This document shows positions 1-6,688 of a stretch of DNA of 8,133 nucleotides, in pieces. Under the pieces are notes generated by a model. The model was given only the letters and a program-made list of their open reading frames with translations, was not told where the DNA came from and ran no database searches. The DNA comes from JANMEX01 sp031423755 (GTDB taxonomy: Bacteria; Pseudomonadota; Alphaproteobacteria; Rhizobiales; Rhizobiaceae): the NCBI GenBank assembly GCA_031423755.1, contig JANPGC010000192.1:1-8133 (forward strand). The letters run 5' to 3'. The stretch's first letter is position 1; each line of letters begins with the position of its first letter. A program made the translations under genes and the position numbers.

Positions 1-1
1 T

Positions 2-430
2 GACCTAGAGGCTTGGCGCCCGCTATGGGATGGCTATTTGACCTTCTACGAAACTGGCTTATCTGAAGAAGTGACGGCGCTGACCTGGTTGCGGCTGCAC
101 GACCCGGCGGTGCCGCTGCATGGCTGGATTGCTCTGCTGGACGACAAGCCAATCGGACTCACCCACGCGCAGGAACATTTGTCGACCTGGTCTGCGGGAC
201 CTTATGTCTATCTTGAGGATCTCTTCGTGGATGGGTCTGCGCGCAGCAGCGGTGCCGGGCGGGCGCTGATCCAAACGGTTTACGAGCACGCCGGAAGCGT
301 CGGTGCAGCCAAGGTCTATTGGCAAACCGCACGGACCAACGCGGTTGCGCGCCGCCTTTATGACAGCATCGCTGAAGACGCCGGTTTTATGGTCTATCAA
401 CGCGAAGATAAATCTTCAGGTCGCAAATAA
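2..430 (+). CDS. GNAT-family N-acetyltransferase, 5'-truncated by window edge
   Basis: The reading frame is open from base 2 and ends at TAA 428-430, giving 142 visible residues; the true start lies left of the window. The fold fits the Gcn5-related acetyltransferases, which move an acetyl group from acetyl-CoA to an amine. Seen: an N-terminal W-x-x-L-x-x-Y-x-x-FY segment (residues 5-16), a beta-strand pair ending in LEDLFVDGSARSSGAGRALI (71-90), which holds the acetyl-CoA pyrophosphate loop R-S-S-G-A-G (81-86), and the motif B region YWQTARTNAVARRLYDSI (106-123), where N and the RLY helix are typical. A TTG at 38 is in frame, but starting there would discard conserved N-terminal sequence, so I read through it. 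At most a few residues seem to be missing. The substrate cannot be told from the sequence. It is convergent with alaS. Confidence 0.88.
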   Translation, partial: DLEAWRPLWDGYLTFYETGLSEEVTALTWLRLHDPAVPLHGWIALLDDKPIGLTHAQEHLSTWSAGPYVYLEDLFVDGSARSSGAGRALIQTVYEHAGSVGAAKVYWQTARTNAVARRLYDSIAEDAGFMVYQREDKSSGRK

Positions 431-469
431 TATTAGTGATTTCTCATACATAGAATGCTTATATGAGAG

Positions 470-540
470 CGTGTCGCCCGACACGTCACCCGGCTGCCGC
501 TCGTCACCCCCCAAAGAACATGAACGGCAGACCGGGTGAC
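470..540. repeat. Two adjacent inverted repeats in the GNAT/alaS convergent gap
   Basis: Two stem-loops abut. The first, 470-485, pairs CGTGTCG with CGACACG around a 2-base centre. The second pairs 485-499 (GTCACCCGGCTGCCG) with 525-540: 15 base pairs with a single bulged A at 531 and a 25-base loop. The pair begins about 20 bases after the alaS stop and about 40 bases after the GNAT stop, so it can end transcripts from both sides. Neither strand shows a run of T after the stem, so it is not a standard intrinsic terminator. It may be a factor-dependent terminator, an RNA 3'-end stabiliser, or a copy of a dispersed palindromic element. Confidence 0.6.
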
Positions 541-560
541 TATCGGCGATGTCCGCTCGA

Positions 561-3212
561 CTACAGCGCGGCTTTGACCGCAGCGATGGCGGCATCAGCT
601 TTGGAACCATCCGGCCCGCCTGCCTGTGCCATGTCCGCACGGCCGCCACCGCCTGCTCCGCCAAGTGCGGCGGAGGCAATGCGCACGAGATCGACGGCGG
701 AATATTTGGCCGTCAGATCATCTGTGACACCGACAACGGCGGAGGCCTTGCCGTCTTCGGCAACGCCGATGAACACCACAACGCCGGAGCCGATCTGCTT
801 CTTGGCATCGTCCGCGAGCGGCTTGAGGTCTTTCGGCTGAACGCCGGTAACCGCCTTGCCGGAGAAGGCAACGCCATTGACCAATTCCGACGTTGCGCTG
901 CTGGAGCCACTGCCACCGAGCGCCAGCTGCTTGCGCGCTTCTGTGAGCTCGCGTTCCAGCTTGCGCCGCTCGTCAACCAGGCTTTCAACACGCGTCAGCA
1001 CTTCCGACGGCGTCGTCTTGAGCATCGCAGCGACGGCCTTCATTCGCCGGTCCTGCTCGTCGAGATAGGCGCGGGCATCGCCCGCAGTGACCGCCTCCAT
1101 GCGGCGGACGCCGGATGCGACTGCGCCCTCGGCCAGAATGCGCACAAGGCCAATGTCACCGGTCTGGCGCACATGCGTGCCGCCGCAGAGCTCTGTCGAA
1201 TAGGACTTGCCGGCCTTGTCGCCATGCAATGCCGTGCCCATAGATACAACGCGCACTTCATCGCCATATTTCTCGCCAAACAGCGCCATCGCGCCTTCGG
1301 CAATCGCTTCATCGACAGCCATCAGGCGCGTGGTGACCGGGGCGTTTTGCAGGATGATTTCATTGGCCATGGTCTCAACTTCGGCCAATTCCGCGTCGGA
1401 AATCGGCTTCGGGTGCGAAAAGTCAAAGCGCAGCCGGTCTTGCGCGACGAGCGAGCCCTTTTGCGCGACATGGGTGCCGAGCACATGGCGCAGCGCCTCG
1501 TGCAAAAGGTGAGTGGCAGAATGGTTGGCGCGCAGGCGCGTGCGGCGGGTGCGGTCAACGCTCAGCAAAGCGGGCGTGCCAAGCTTGACAGTGCCGTCAG
1601 TGACGGTGGCAAGATGAACAAACACGCCGTCGCCCTTCTTCTGCGTGTCGCGCACAGCAAGCGAAAAGCCTTCGCCGGAGATTGTTCCGGTATCGCCCTG
1701 CTGACCGCCGGACTCGCCATAGAATGGCGTCTGGTTGACCACAACGGCGATCTCTTCACCTTTGGAGGCGGACTGGACTTCCGCTCCGGATTTGACCAGC
1801 GCGGTGATCACGCCTTCGGCGGTCTCGGTTTCATAGCCGAGGAACTCTGTCGTGCCGGCGCGGTCCTTGACGGTGAACCATACCGTTTCAGTGGCAGCAT
1901 CACCCGAACCGGCCCAATTGGCGCGGGCTTCAGCCTTCTGGCGCTCCATGGCGGCACTGAATGCAGCGATGTTGACGGTAATGCCGCGCTGGCGGAGCGC
2001 GTCTTGCGTCAAGTCAAGCGGAAAGCCGTAAGTGTCGTAGAGCTTGAAGGCAGTTTCACCATCAAGCTCGCCGCCATCGCTTAAAGCTTCAGTCGCATCG
2101 CCAAGCAATGACAGACCGCGCTCCAGCGTCTTGCGGAATTTGTTTTCCTCAAGCTTCAGCGTCTCGGAAATCAGCGACTGGGCGCGCACGAGCTCCGGAT
2201 AGGCAAGCCCCATTTCATTGACAAGCGTCGGGACCAGCCGGTGCATCAGCGGATCGCGCGCGCCAAGAAGCTGCGCATGGCGCATGGCGCGGCGCATGAT
2301 GCGGCGCAGCACATAGCCGCGGCCCTCGTTCGACGGCAGCACGCCATCGGCGACAAGGAAGGAGGAAGCGCGAAGATGATCGGCAATCACCCGGTGTGAG
2401 GCACGATTGGTGCCTGTCGCAGGAACGCCGGTTGCTTCTTCGGAGGCGTGAATGAGAGCCTTGAACAGGTCAATGTCATAATTGTCATGCTTGCCCTGGA
2501 GAACAGCGGCGACGCGTTCAAGGCCCATGCCGGTGTCGATGGACGGGCGCGGCAGCGCGACACGCTCCTCCTTGGTGATCTGCTCGAACTGCATGAACAC
2601 CAGATTCCAGATTTCAATGAAGCGGTCACCATCCTCATCAGGCGACCCCGGCGGGCCGCCGGCAATCTTGTCGCCATGGTCAAAGAAGATTTCCGAACAC
2701 GGGCCGCATGGGCCGGTGTCGCCCATAGCCCAGAAATTGTCAGACGTCGGGATGCGGATGATGCGATCATCAGAAAAGCCGCCGATGCGCTTCCACAGCG
2801 AGGCCGCCTCATCGTCGGTGTGATAGACCGTGACCAGAAGCCGCTTGGCGTCAAGCGCATATTCCTTGGTCAAAAGATTCCAAGCCAGCTCAATGGCGCG
2901 TTCCTTGAAATAGTCGCCGAACGAAAAATTGCCGAGCATTTCAAAGAAGGTGTGATGCCGCGCAGTATAGCCGACATTGTCGAGATCATTGTGTTTGCCG
3001 CCGGCCCGAACGCATTTTTGCGACGTTGCGGCGCGCGAATAGGGGCGCTGCTCAAGGCCGGTGAACACATTCTTGAACTGCACCATGCCGGCATTGGTAA
3101 ACATCAGCGTCGGATCATTGCGCGGCACCAGCGGCGACGATGCCACCACCTCATGTCCGTTCTTGCCGAAATAGTCGAGAAAGACCGACCGTATCTCGTT
3201 GACGCCGCTCAT
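561..3212 (-). CDS. alaS: Alanyl-tRNA synthetase (AlaRS)
   Basis: This cytoplasmic class II synthetase charges tRNA-Ala with alanine and edits mis-charged Ser/Gly. It is complete at 883 residues, the usual bacterial size (about 875). Domains in order: a catalytic core with the motif 2 region RAATSQKCVRAGGKHNDLDN (60-79), the DTGPCGPCSEI segment (165-175) and the motif 3 element GMGLER (228-233); a helical tRNA-recognition domain to about 450; an editing domain whose zinc ligands are visible as HSATH (564-568) and CGGTH (676-680); a charged, probably coiled segment (about 735-765); and the C-Ala domain ending in the glycine-rich GGAGGGGRADMAQAGG (851-866). No key residue is missing. The ATG at 3212 is preceded by AGGGG seven bases upstream, and MSGVNEIR is the normal N-terminus. 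The stop is TAG. It lies 175 bases downstream of recA on the same strand, with a terminator between, so it probably uses mainly its own promoter. Confidence 0.98.
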   Translation of the reverse strand: MSGVNEIRSVFLDYFGKNGHEVVASSPLVPRNDPTLMFTNAGMVQFKNVFTGLEQRPYSRAATSQKCVRAGGKHNDLDNVGYTARHHTFFEMLGNFSFGDYFKERAIELAWNLLTKEYALDAKRLLVTVYHTDDEAASLWKRIGGFSDDRIIRIPTSDNFWAMGDTGPCGPCSEIFFDHGDKIAGGPPGSPDEDGDRFIEIWNLVFMQFEQITKEERVALPRPSIDTGMGLERVAAVLQGKHDNYDIDLFKALIHASEEATGVPATGTNRASHRVIADHLRASSFLVADGVLPSNEGRGYVLRRIMRRAMRHAQLLGARDPLMHRLVPTLVNEMGLAYPELVRAQSLISETLKLEENKFRKTLERGLSLLGDATEALSDGGELDGETAFKLYDTYGFPLDLTQDALRQRGITVNIAAFSAAMERQKAEARANWAGSGDAATETVWFTVKDRAGTTEFLGYETETAEGVITALVKSGAEVQSASKGEEIAVVVNQTPFYGESGGQQGDTGTISGEGFSLAVRDTQKKGDGVFVHLATVTDGTVKLGTPALLSVDRTRRTRLRANHSATHLLHEALRHVLGTHVAQKGSLVAQDRLRFDFSHPKPISDAELAEVETMANEIILQNAPVTTRLMAVDEAIAEGAMALFGEKYGDEVRVVSMGTALHGDKAGKSYSTELCGGTHVRQTGDIGLVRILAEGAVASGVRRMEAVTAGDARAYLDEQDRRMKAVAAMLKTTPSEVLTRVESLVDERRKLERELTEARKQLALGGSGSSSATSELVNGVAFSGKAVTGVQPKDLKPLADDAKKQIGSGVVVFIGVAEDGKASAVVGVTDDLTAKYSAVDLVRIASAALGGAGGGGRADMAQAGGPDGSKADAAIAAVKAAL

Positions 3213-3239
3213 GAATCACCCCTGCCCTGCCGCGCAGCC

Positions 3240-3268
3240 ATAACCGCACATGTATCTGGAATGGTCAG
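3240..3268 (-). promoter_or_regulatory. Possible alaS promoter
   Basis: On the minus strand CTGACC (3268-3263) and GGTTAT (3245-3240) are spaced by 17 bases and would start transcription roughly 20 bases before the alaS ATG, just upstream of the AGGGG ribosome site. Both hexamers depart from consensus, so this is a weak call. It is supported mainly by position: a recA terminator lies upstream and no other candidate in the gap looked better. Confidence 0.3.
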
Positions 3269-3330
3269 CTTTTAGCGACCAGCTCACGGTCTGTCCAGAA
3301 TTGCGAGGTCTGCAGGATTAACCAAAGCAC

Positions 3331-3361
3331 AAATAGCAAAATGGCCGGAAAATCCAGCCAT
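3331..3361 (-). terminator. Rho-independent terminator of recA
   Basis: Read on the minus strand, ATGGCTGG and CCGGCCAT (3361-3354 and 3348-3341) form an 8-bp stem with one G-U pair and an ATTTT loop, followed at once by TTTGCTATTTG. It begins 26 bases after the recA stop codon. The stem followed by T-rich sequence is the standard intrinsic terminator form, with a slightly interrupted T run, so some read-through into alaS is possible. Confidence 0.75.
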
Positions 3362-3387
3362 CCCGCCAATCTCAAAGAGAGCCTCGA

Positions 3388-4476
<1,089 letters not shown>

Positions 4477-4505
4477 GATACAACACCCCTATGTCATTCT
4501 AGAAG

Positions 4506-4521
4506 GGCGGATAACACCGCC
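4506..4521 (-). other. Small hairpin in the recA leader
   Basis: GGCGG (4506-4510) and CCGCC (4517-4521) pair around six bases, about 30 bases before the recA ATG and inside its predicted 5' untranslated region. It does not cover the AGGGG ribosome site. It could shape the leader or mRNA stability, but a 5-bp GC stem is common by chance in this base composition. Confidence 0.3.
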
Positions 4522-4531
4522 GGATAAGAAT

Positions 4532-4560
4532 TATGTATCTGGTTTGTTCTTATATTGCAA
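4532..4560 (-). promoter_or_regulatory. recA promoter
   Basis: On the minus strand TTGCAA (4560-4555) and TACATA (4537-4532) stand 17 bases apart in an AT-rich stretch, a fair match to a sigma-70-type promoter. Transcription would begin near 4525 and give a leader of about 50 bases. The SOS-type operator overlaps its -35 element and spacer, as expected for LexA repression. Confidence 0.55.
4535..4560. promoter_or_regulatory. Candidate LexA/SOS operator of recA
   Basis: Two overlapping patterns are present. TTG at 4544-4546 and CAA at 4558-4560 are exactly 11 bases apart, matching TTG-N11-CAA, the pattern I recall being reported for the Rhizobium etli recA operator. GTAT-N7-GTTC at 4535-4549 matches six of the eight fixed bases of the wider alphaproteobacterial LexA box GTTC-N7-GTTC. 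Both overlap the predicted -35 element and spacer of recA, so LexA bound there would block RNA polymerase. The literature link is from memory. Confidence 0.6.
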
Positions 4561-4617
4561 GAGGGCTTATCTTATTGAATTTATTGTATTTTCGTATTTA
4601 CGTTCCTTTTTTGTTTT

Positions 4618-4674
4618 GCAACTTTGCCTATTGACCAGAATCGCGCTCCGGTAGAAATGGGTGCAAAACTTTGC
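4618..4674 (+). promoter_or_regulatory. Putative promoter of the kinase/psuK/psuG operon bracketed by two palindromic operators
   Basis: GCAA-CT-TTGC (4618-4627) and GCAAA-AC-TTTGC (4663-4674) are palindromes sharing one core, with centres 46 bases apart. Between them lies TTGACC (4631-4636), a good -35 hexamer, with only a weak -10 (TAGAAA or AGAAAT near 4652-4658). The layout, operators just upstream of -35 and just downstream of -10, is typical of a repressed promoter. The core resembles the GCAAA-N2-TTTGC half-sites of PurR and other LacI-family repressors, but lacks their usual central CG. No regulator gene is in the window. Confidence 0.35.
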
Positions 4675-4777
4675 TCTGACGCGCACTGTTAGCCAATGCG
4701 AGATTCGCGGTCTGTGCTGGTGCGAACTGATTCTTGCCGCCTTGCTGTAGATAAATGCGCCGCTACAAACTCCGGTA

Positions 4778-5683
4778 ATGACAAACACCATCCGATTCCT
4801 GATTGGAGTGGACGGCGGCGGCACCAGCTGCCGCGCGGCTGTGGCCAGCCTCGATGGAACTATCCTTGGTCGCGGCGAGGCCGGATCATCAAACATTACT
4901 ACCAATCTGGATGGCGCGACCGAAAGCATCATGACGGCAATTCGCGGCGCATTTGCAGCGGCGAACCTCAGTCAGGATGCAATGCCTGACTGCGCCGCCG
5001 TGCTTGGGCTGGCCGGCGCCAATGTCGGCGATTATGCCAAGCGGCTGGCAGAGCGCCTGCCCTTTGCCCTCACGGAAATCGAAAGTGACGCAACCATTGC
5101 GCTGCAAGGTGCGCTGGAGGATGGCGACGGCGCGATTGCCATCCTTGGCACCGGATCTGCCTTCCTGTCGCGAAAAGGCGAAACGCTGCGTCTGATTGGC
5201 GGCTGGGGATTCCAGCTGAGCGATCTTGGTGGTGGCGCGCGGCTTGGACGCGATGCGCTCGAGCTTGCAATACTCGCGCACGACGGAGTGGCAGAAAAGT
5301 CCGCTCTGACCAATGAGATACTCGGCAAGTTCGAGCGGGGGCCGGACGGCATCGTGCTGTTCGTGCAGACGGCGAAGCCTGCGGACTATGGCAAGTTTGC
5401 GCCACTGGTTCTCAGCCACCTGCAAAGCGGCGACACAAATGCCAAAAGGCTTTTCAGCGCAGCAGCCAGAACGGTGGATGCGGCGCTCGATGCCCTGTGC
5501 AACGACGGCGTTGAACGCATCGCGCTGCTTGGCGGATTGGCAAAATTCTATCCGGACTATCTGGCCGAACGCCACCGGCAACAGCTGGTGCCGGCAAAGA
5601 ACGACGCGCTGACCGGCGCGGTTCAGCTCGCGGCAAAGCTTGCCGCCCATGGCGCGCATGGCGCAGGCAGGGCAACGCGATGA
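4778..5683 (+). CDS. BadF/BadG/BcrA/BcrD-family sugar kinase (N-acetylglucosamine kinase-like)
   Basis: This is a cytoplasmic 301-residue member of the ASKHA ATPase superfamily, in the branch (COG2971-type) that holds GlcNAc and MurNAc kinases. Seen: phosphate-1 loop GVDGGGT (10-16), SSN near 37-39 where relatives have a substrate-contacting serine/asparagine, an ESDA segment with the likely catalytic Asp104, phosphate-2 loop ILGTGS (122-127), GGWGFQLSDLGGGARLGR (141-158), and the adenosine-loop element LLGGLAKF (250-257). The 141-158 segment differs from the common GWG-x-x-L-x-D-x-x-SG pattern, with L and G where Q/E and S are usual. The substrate is therefore uncertain: an amino sugar is the family default, while the operon suggests a link to nucleoside or ribose metabolism. 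The only possible in-frame start is the ATG at 4778 (an in-frame TAG lies at 4748), yet no good ribosome site precedes it. It overlaps the next gene by four bases (ATGA), a sign of coupled translation. Confidence 0.88.
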   Translation: MTNTIRFLIGVDGGGTSCRAAVASLDGTILGRGEAGSSNITTNLDGATESIMTAIRGAFAAANLSQDAMPDCAAVLGLAGANVGDYAKRLAERLPFALTEIESDATIALQGALEDGDGAIAILGTGSAFLSRKGETLRLIGGWGFQLSDLGGGARLGRDALELAILAHDGVAEKSALTNEILGKFERGPDGIVLFVQTAKPADYGKFAPLVLSHLQSGDTNAKRLFSAAARTVDAALDALCNDGVERIALLGGLAKFYPDYLAERHRQQLVPAKNDALTGAVQLAAKLAAHGAHGAGRATR

Positions 5684-6630
5684 AGCGCCCGAAACTGCTC
5701 GGCATCGGCGGCGCTCACATCGACCGGCGCGGCCTGATGGCAGCGGACTACATTCGGGGCGCTTCGATACCGGGGATCATGAGCGAGGAAACCGGTGGCG
5801 GCGTGTTCAATGCGCTGCGGGTGGCAGTGCAATTTGGCGCATCTGTGAGCCTGATCTCAGTGCGCGGTGGCGACGCGGCAGGAGAAATCGTAGCCGGTGA
5901 GGCCAGGCGGGCAGGAATTGAAGACTTGTCATCGGTATTTCTCGACCGGACGACCGCAAGCTATACGGCATTGCTTGACCGCAATGGCGACGTCATCGCC
6001 GCGCTGGCGGACATGGAAATCTACGAAAAGGCCCTGCCGCGGCAAATCACCCGGCGCAAGACTCGAGATGCCATTGATGCAGCAGACGCGCTGCTGATCG
6101 ACGCCAACATGCCGGAAGAGTCGATTGTCAGGCTGATGCGGATTGCCGTGGAGAAGCCTGTCCATGCGCTCGCCATCTCTCCTGCCAAGGCGGTGCGGCT
6201 GCGGCCCGTTCTGCGGCTGCTTGCAGGGCTGTTTCTCAACAAGCGTGAGGCACGGGCCATATTGGGGCTCACCTACGATGACAAGACCAGCGCCGCCGTC
6301 TTGGCGATGGCACTGAGCGGTCAGGGATTGCCGCGTGCGGTTCTGACCGACGGCGCCGACGCAGTGTGCATATTGGACCATGGCAAAACCAATCTCATTT
6401 CGCCGCCGACGCCGGATCGAGTCGAAGACGTGACAGGCGCGGGCGACGCGCTGGCGGGCGCAAGCCTGGCGGCGCTGATGAGTGGCAAATCATTCCAAAG
6501 AGCAGTGGAGGAAGGATTGGCCGCAGCATCCGCGACCGTTGAGACCGCGAAGTCAGTGGCGGATTTCTCTTCCAAGGCAAGGTTTCACACGTTGCTAGCG
6601 CAACTCACGACCAAACAGCCTGATATTTGA
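5680..6630 (+). CDS. psuK: PfkB-family pseudouridine kinase
   Basis: The 316-residue PfkB/ribokinase-fold enzyme probably phosphorylates pseudouridine to pseudouridine 5'-phosphate with ATP, in the cytoplasm. Seen: GIGGAHIDRRG (8-18), with the substrate-binding Asp15; PGIMSEETGGGVFNAL (31-46), the first PfkB signature; and DVTGAGDALAG (250-260), the second signature, with catalytic base Asp256 and the anion-hole GAGD. The stretch TTASYTALLDRNGDVIAALADMEI (91-114) matches what I recall of PsuK proteins, whose lid carries S/A-x-Y-x-x-L-L-D...D-M-x-I; ribokinases and fructokinases differ here. The immediately following psuG supports this assignment. The start ATG overlaps the stop of the kinase gene before it, and CAGGG lies nine bases upstream. 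A generic nucleoside kinase role is the main alternative. Confidence 0.82.
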   Translation: MKRPKLLGIGGAHIDRRGLMAADYIRGASIPGIMSEETGGGVFNALRVAVQFGASVSLISVRGGDAAGEIVAGEARRAGIEDLSSVFLDRTTASYTALLDRNGDVIAALADMEIYEKALPRQITRRKTRDAIDAADALLIDANMPEESIVRLMRIAVEKPVHALAISPAKAVRLRPVLRLLAGLFLNKREARAILGLTYDDKTSAAVLAMALSGQGLPRAVLTDGADAVCILDHGKTNLISPPTPDRVEDVTGAGDALAGASLAALMSGKSFQRAVEEGLAAASATVETAKSVADFSSKARFHTLLAQLTTKQPDI

Positions 6631-6637
6631 CAAAATG

Positions 6638-6651
6638 GCCGGGCAACCGGC
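6638..6651 (+). other. Intercistronic hairpin with a GCAA tetraloop ahead of psuG
   Basis: GCCGG (6638-6642), GCAA (6643-6646) and CCGGC (6647-6651) form a perfect five-pair GC stem capped by a GNRA-type tetraloop, eight bases after the psuK stop. Such stems are stable and could set relative mRNA stability or translation of psuK and psuG. It has no T run after it, so it is not an intrinsic terminator, and it leaves the psuG ribosome site (6679-6683) free. Confidence 0.4.
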
Positions 6652-6688
6652 GCAGCGAAACCGTTTTCATGGAGCAGCAAGGACCATC

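Larger units (their letters stand above)
4477..4777. other. Divergent control region between recA and the kinase/psuK/psuG operon
   Basis: These 301 bases hold no convincing gene. The left part (4477-4560) is the recA leader, promoter and operator. The stretch 4550-4620 is markedly AT-rich for this window, with several T runs. The middle holds a pair of related palindromes around a TTGACC hexamer. The right part (4680-4777) returns to normal composition; it contains a poor promoter candidate (CTGATT 4727-4732, 17 bases, GATAAA 4750-4755) that would give a near-leaderless transcript. No riboswitch or tRNA fold was recognised by eye. Confidence 0.6.

Noticed and set aside
549..2084. Long open frame (511 codons) on the plus strand opposite alaS
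   Set aside because: It lies wholly antisense to the conserved AlaRS coding sequence, its translation shows no recognisable domain, and such antisense frames are common in high-GC genes.
2448..3275. 275-codon plus-strand frame opposite the alaS 5' end
   Set aside because: It is antisense to the AlaRS catalytic core and low in recognisable structure.
3337..3348. 12-base match (CAAAATGGCCGG) to 6631-6642 as a dispersed repeat
   Set aside because: The match stops at 12 bases and the contexts differ (recA terminator and psuK/psuG gap), so chance is a sufficient explanation.
4657..4692. 11-codon frame (MGAKLCSDAHC) as a leader peptide of the operon
   Set aside because: There is no ribosome site, no run of a regulatory amino acid and no attenuator hairpin after it; it also overlaps the second palindrome.
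4567..4932. 121-codon minus-strand frame across the recA/kinase gap
   Set aside because: Much of it is antisense to the kinase N-terminus and the rest is AT-rich promoter DNA; no motif was seen.
4889..5659. 256-codon minus-strand frame opposite the BadF-type kinase
   Set aside because: The sense frame has clear ASKHA motifs; the antisense translation has none.
6635..6688. Upstream ATG at 6635 as the psuG start
   Set aside because: It lacks a ribosome site, adds an atypical N-terminus and would place the GCAA hairpin inside the coding region; ATG 6689 has AAGGA five bases before it.
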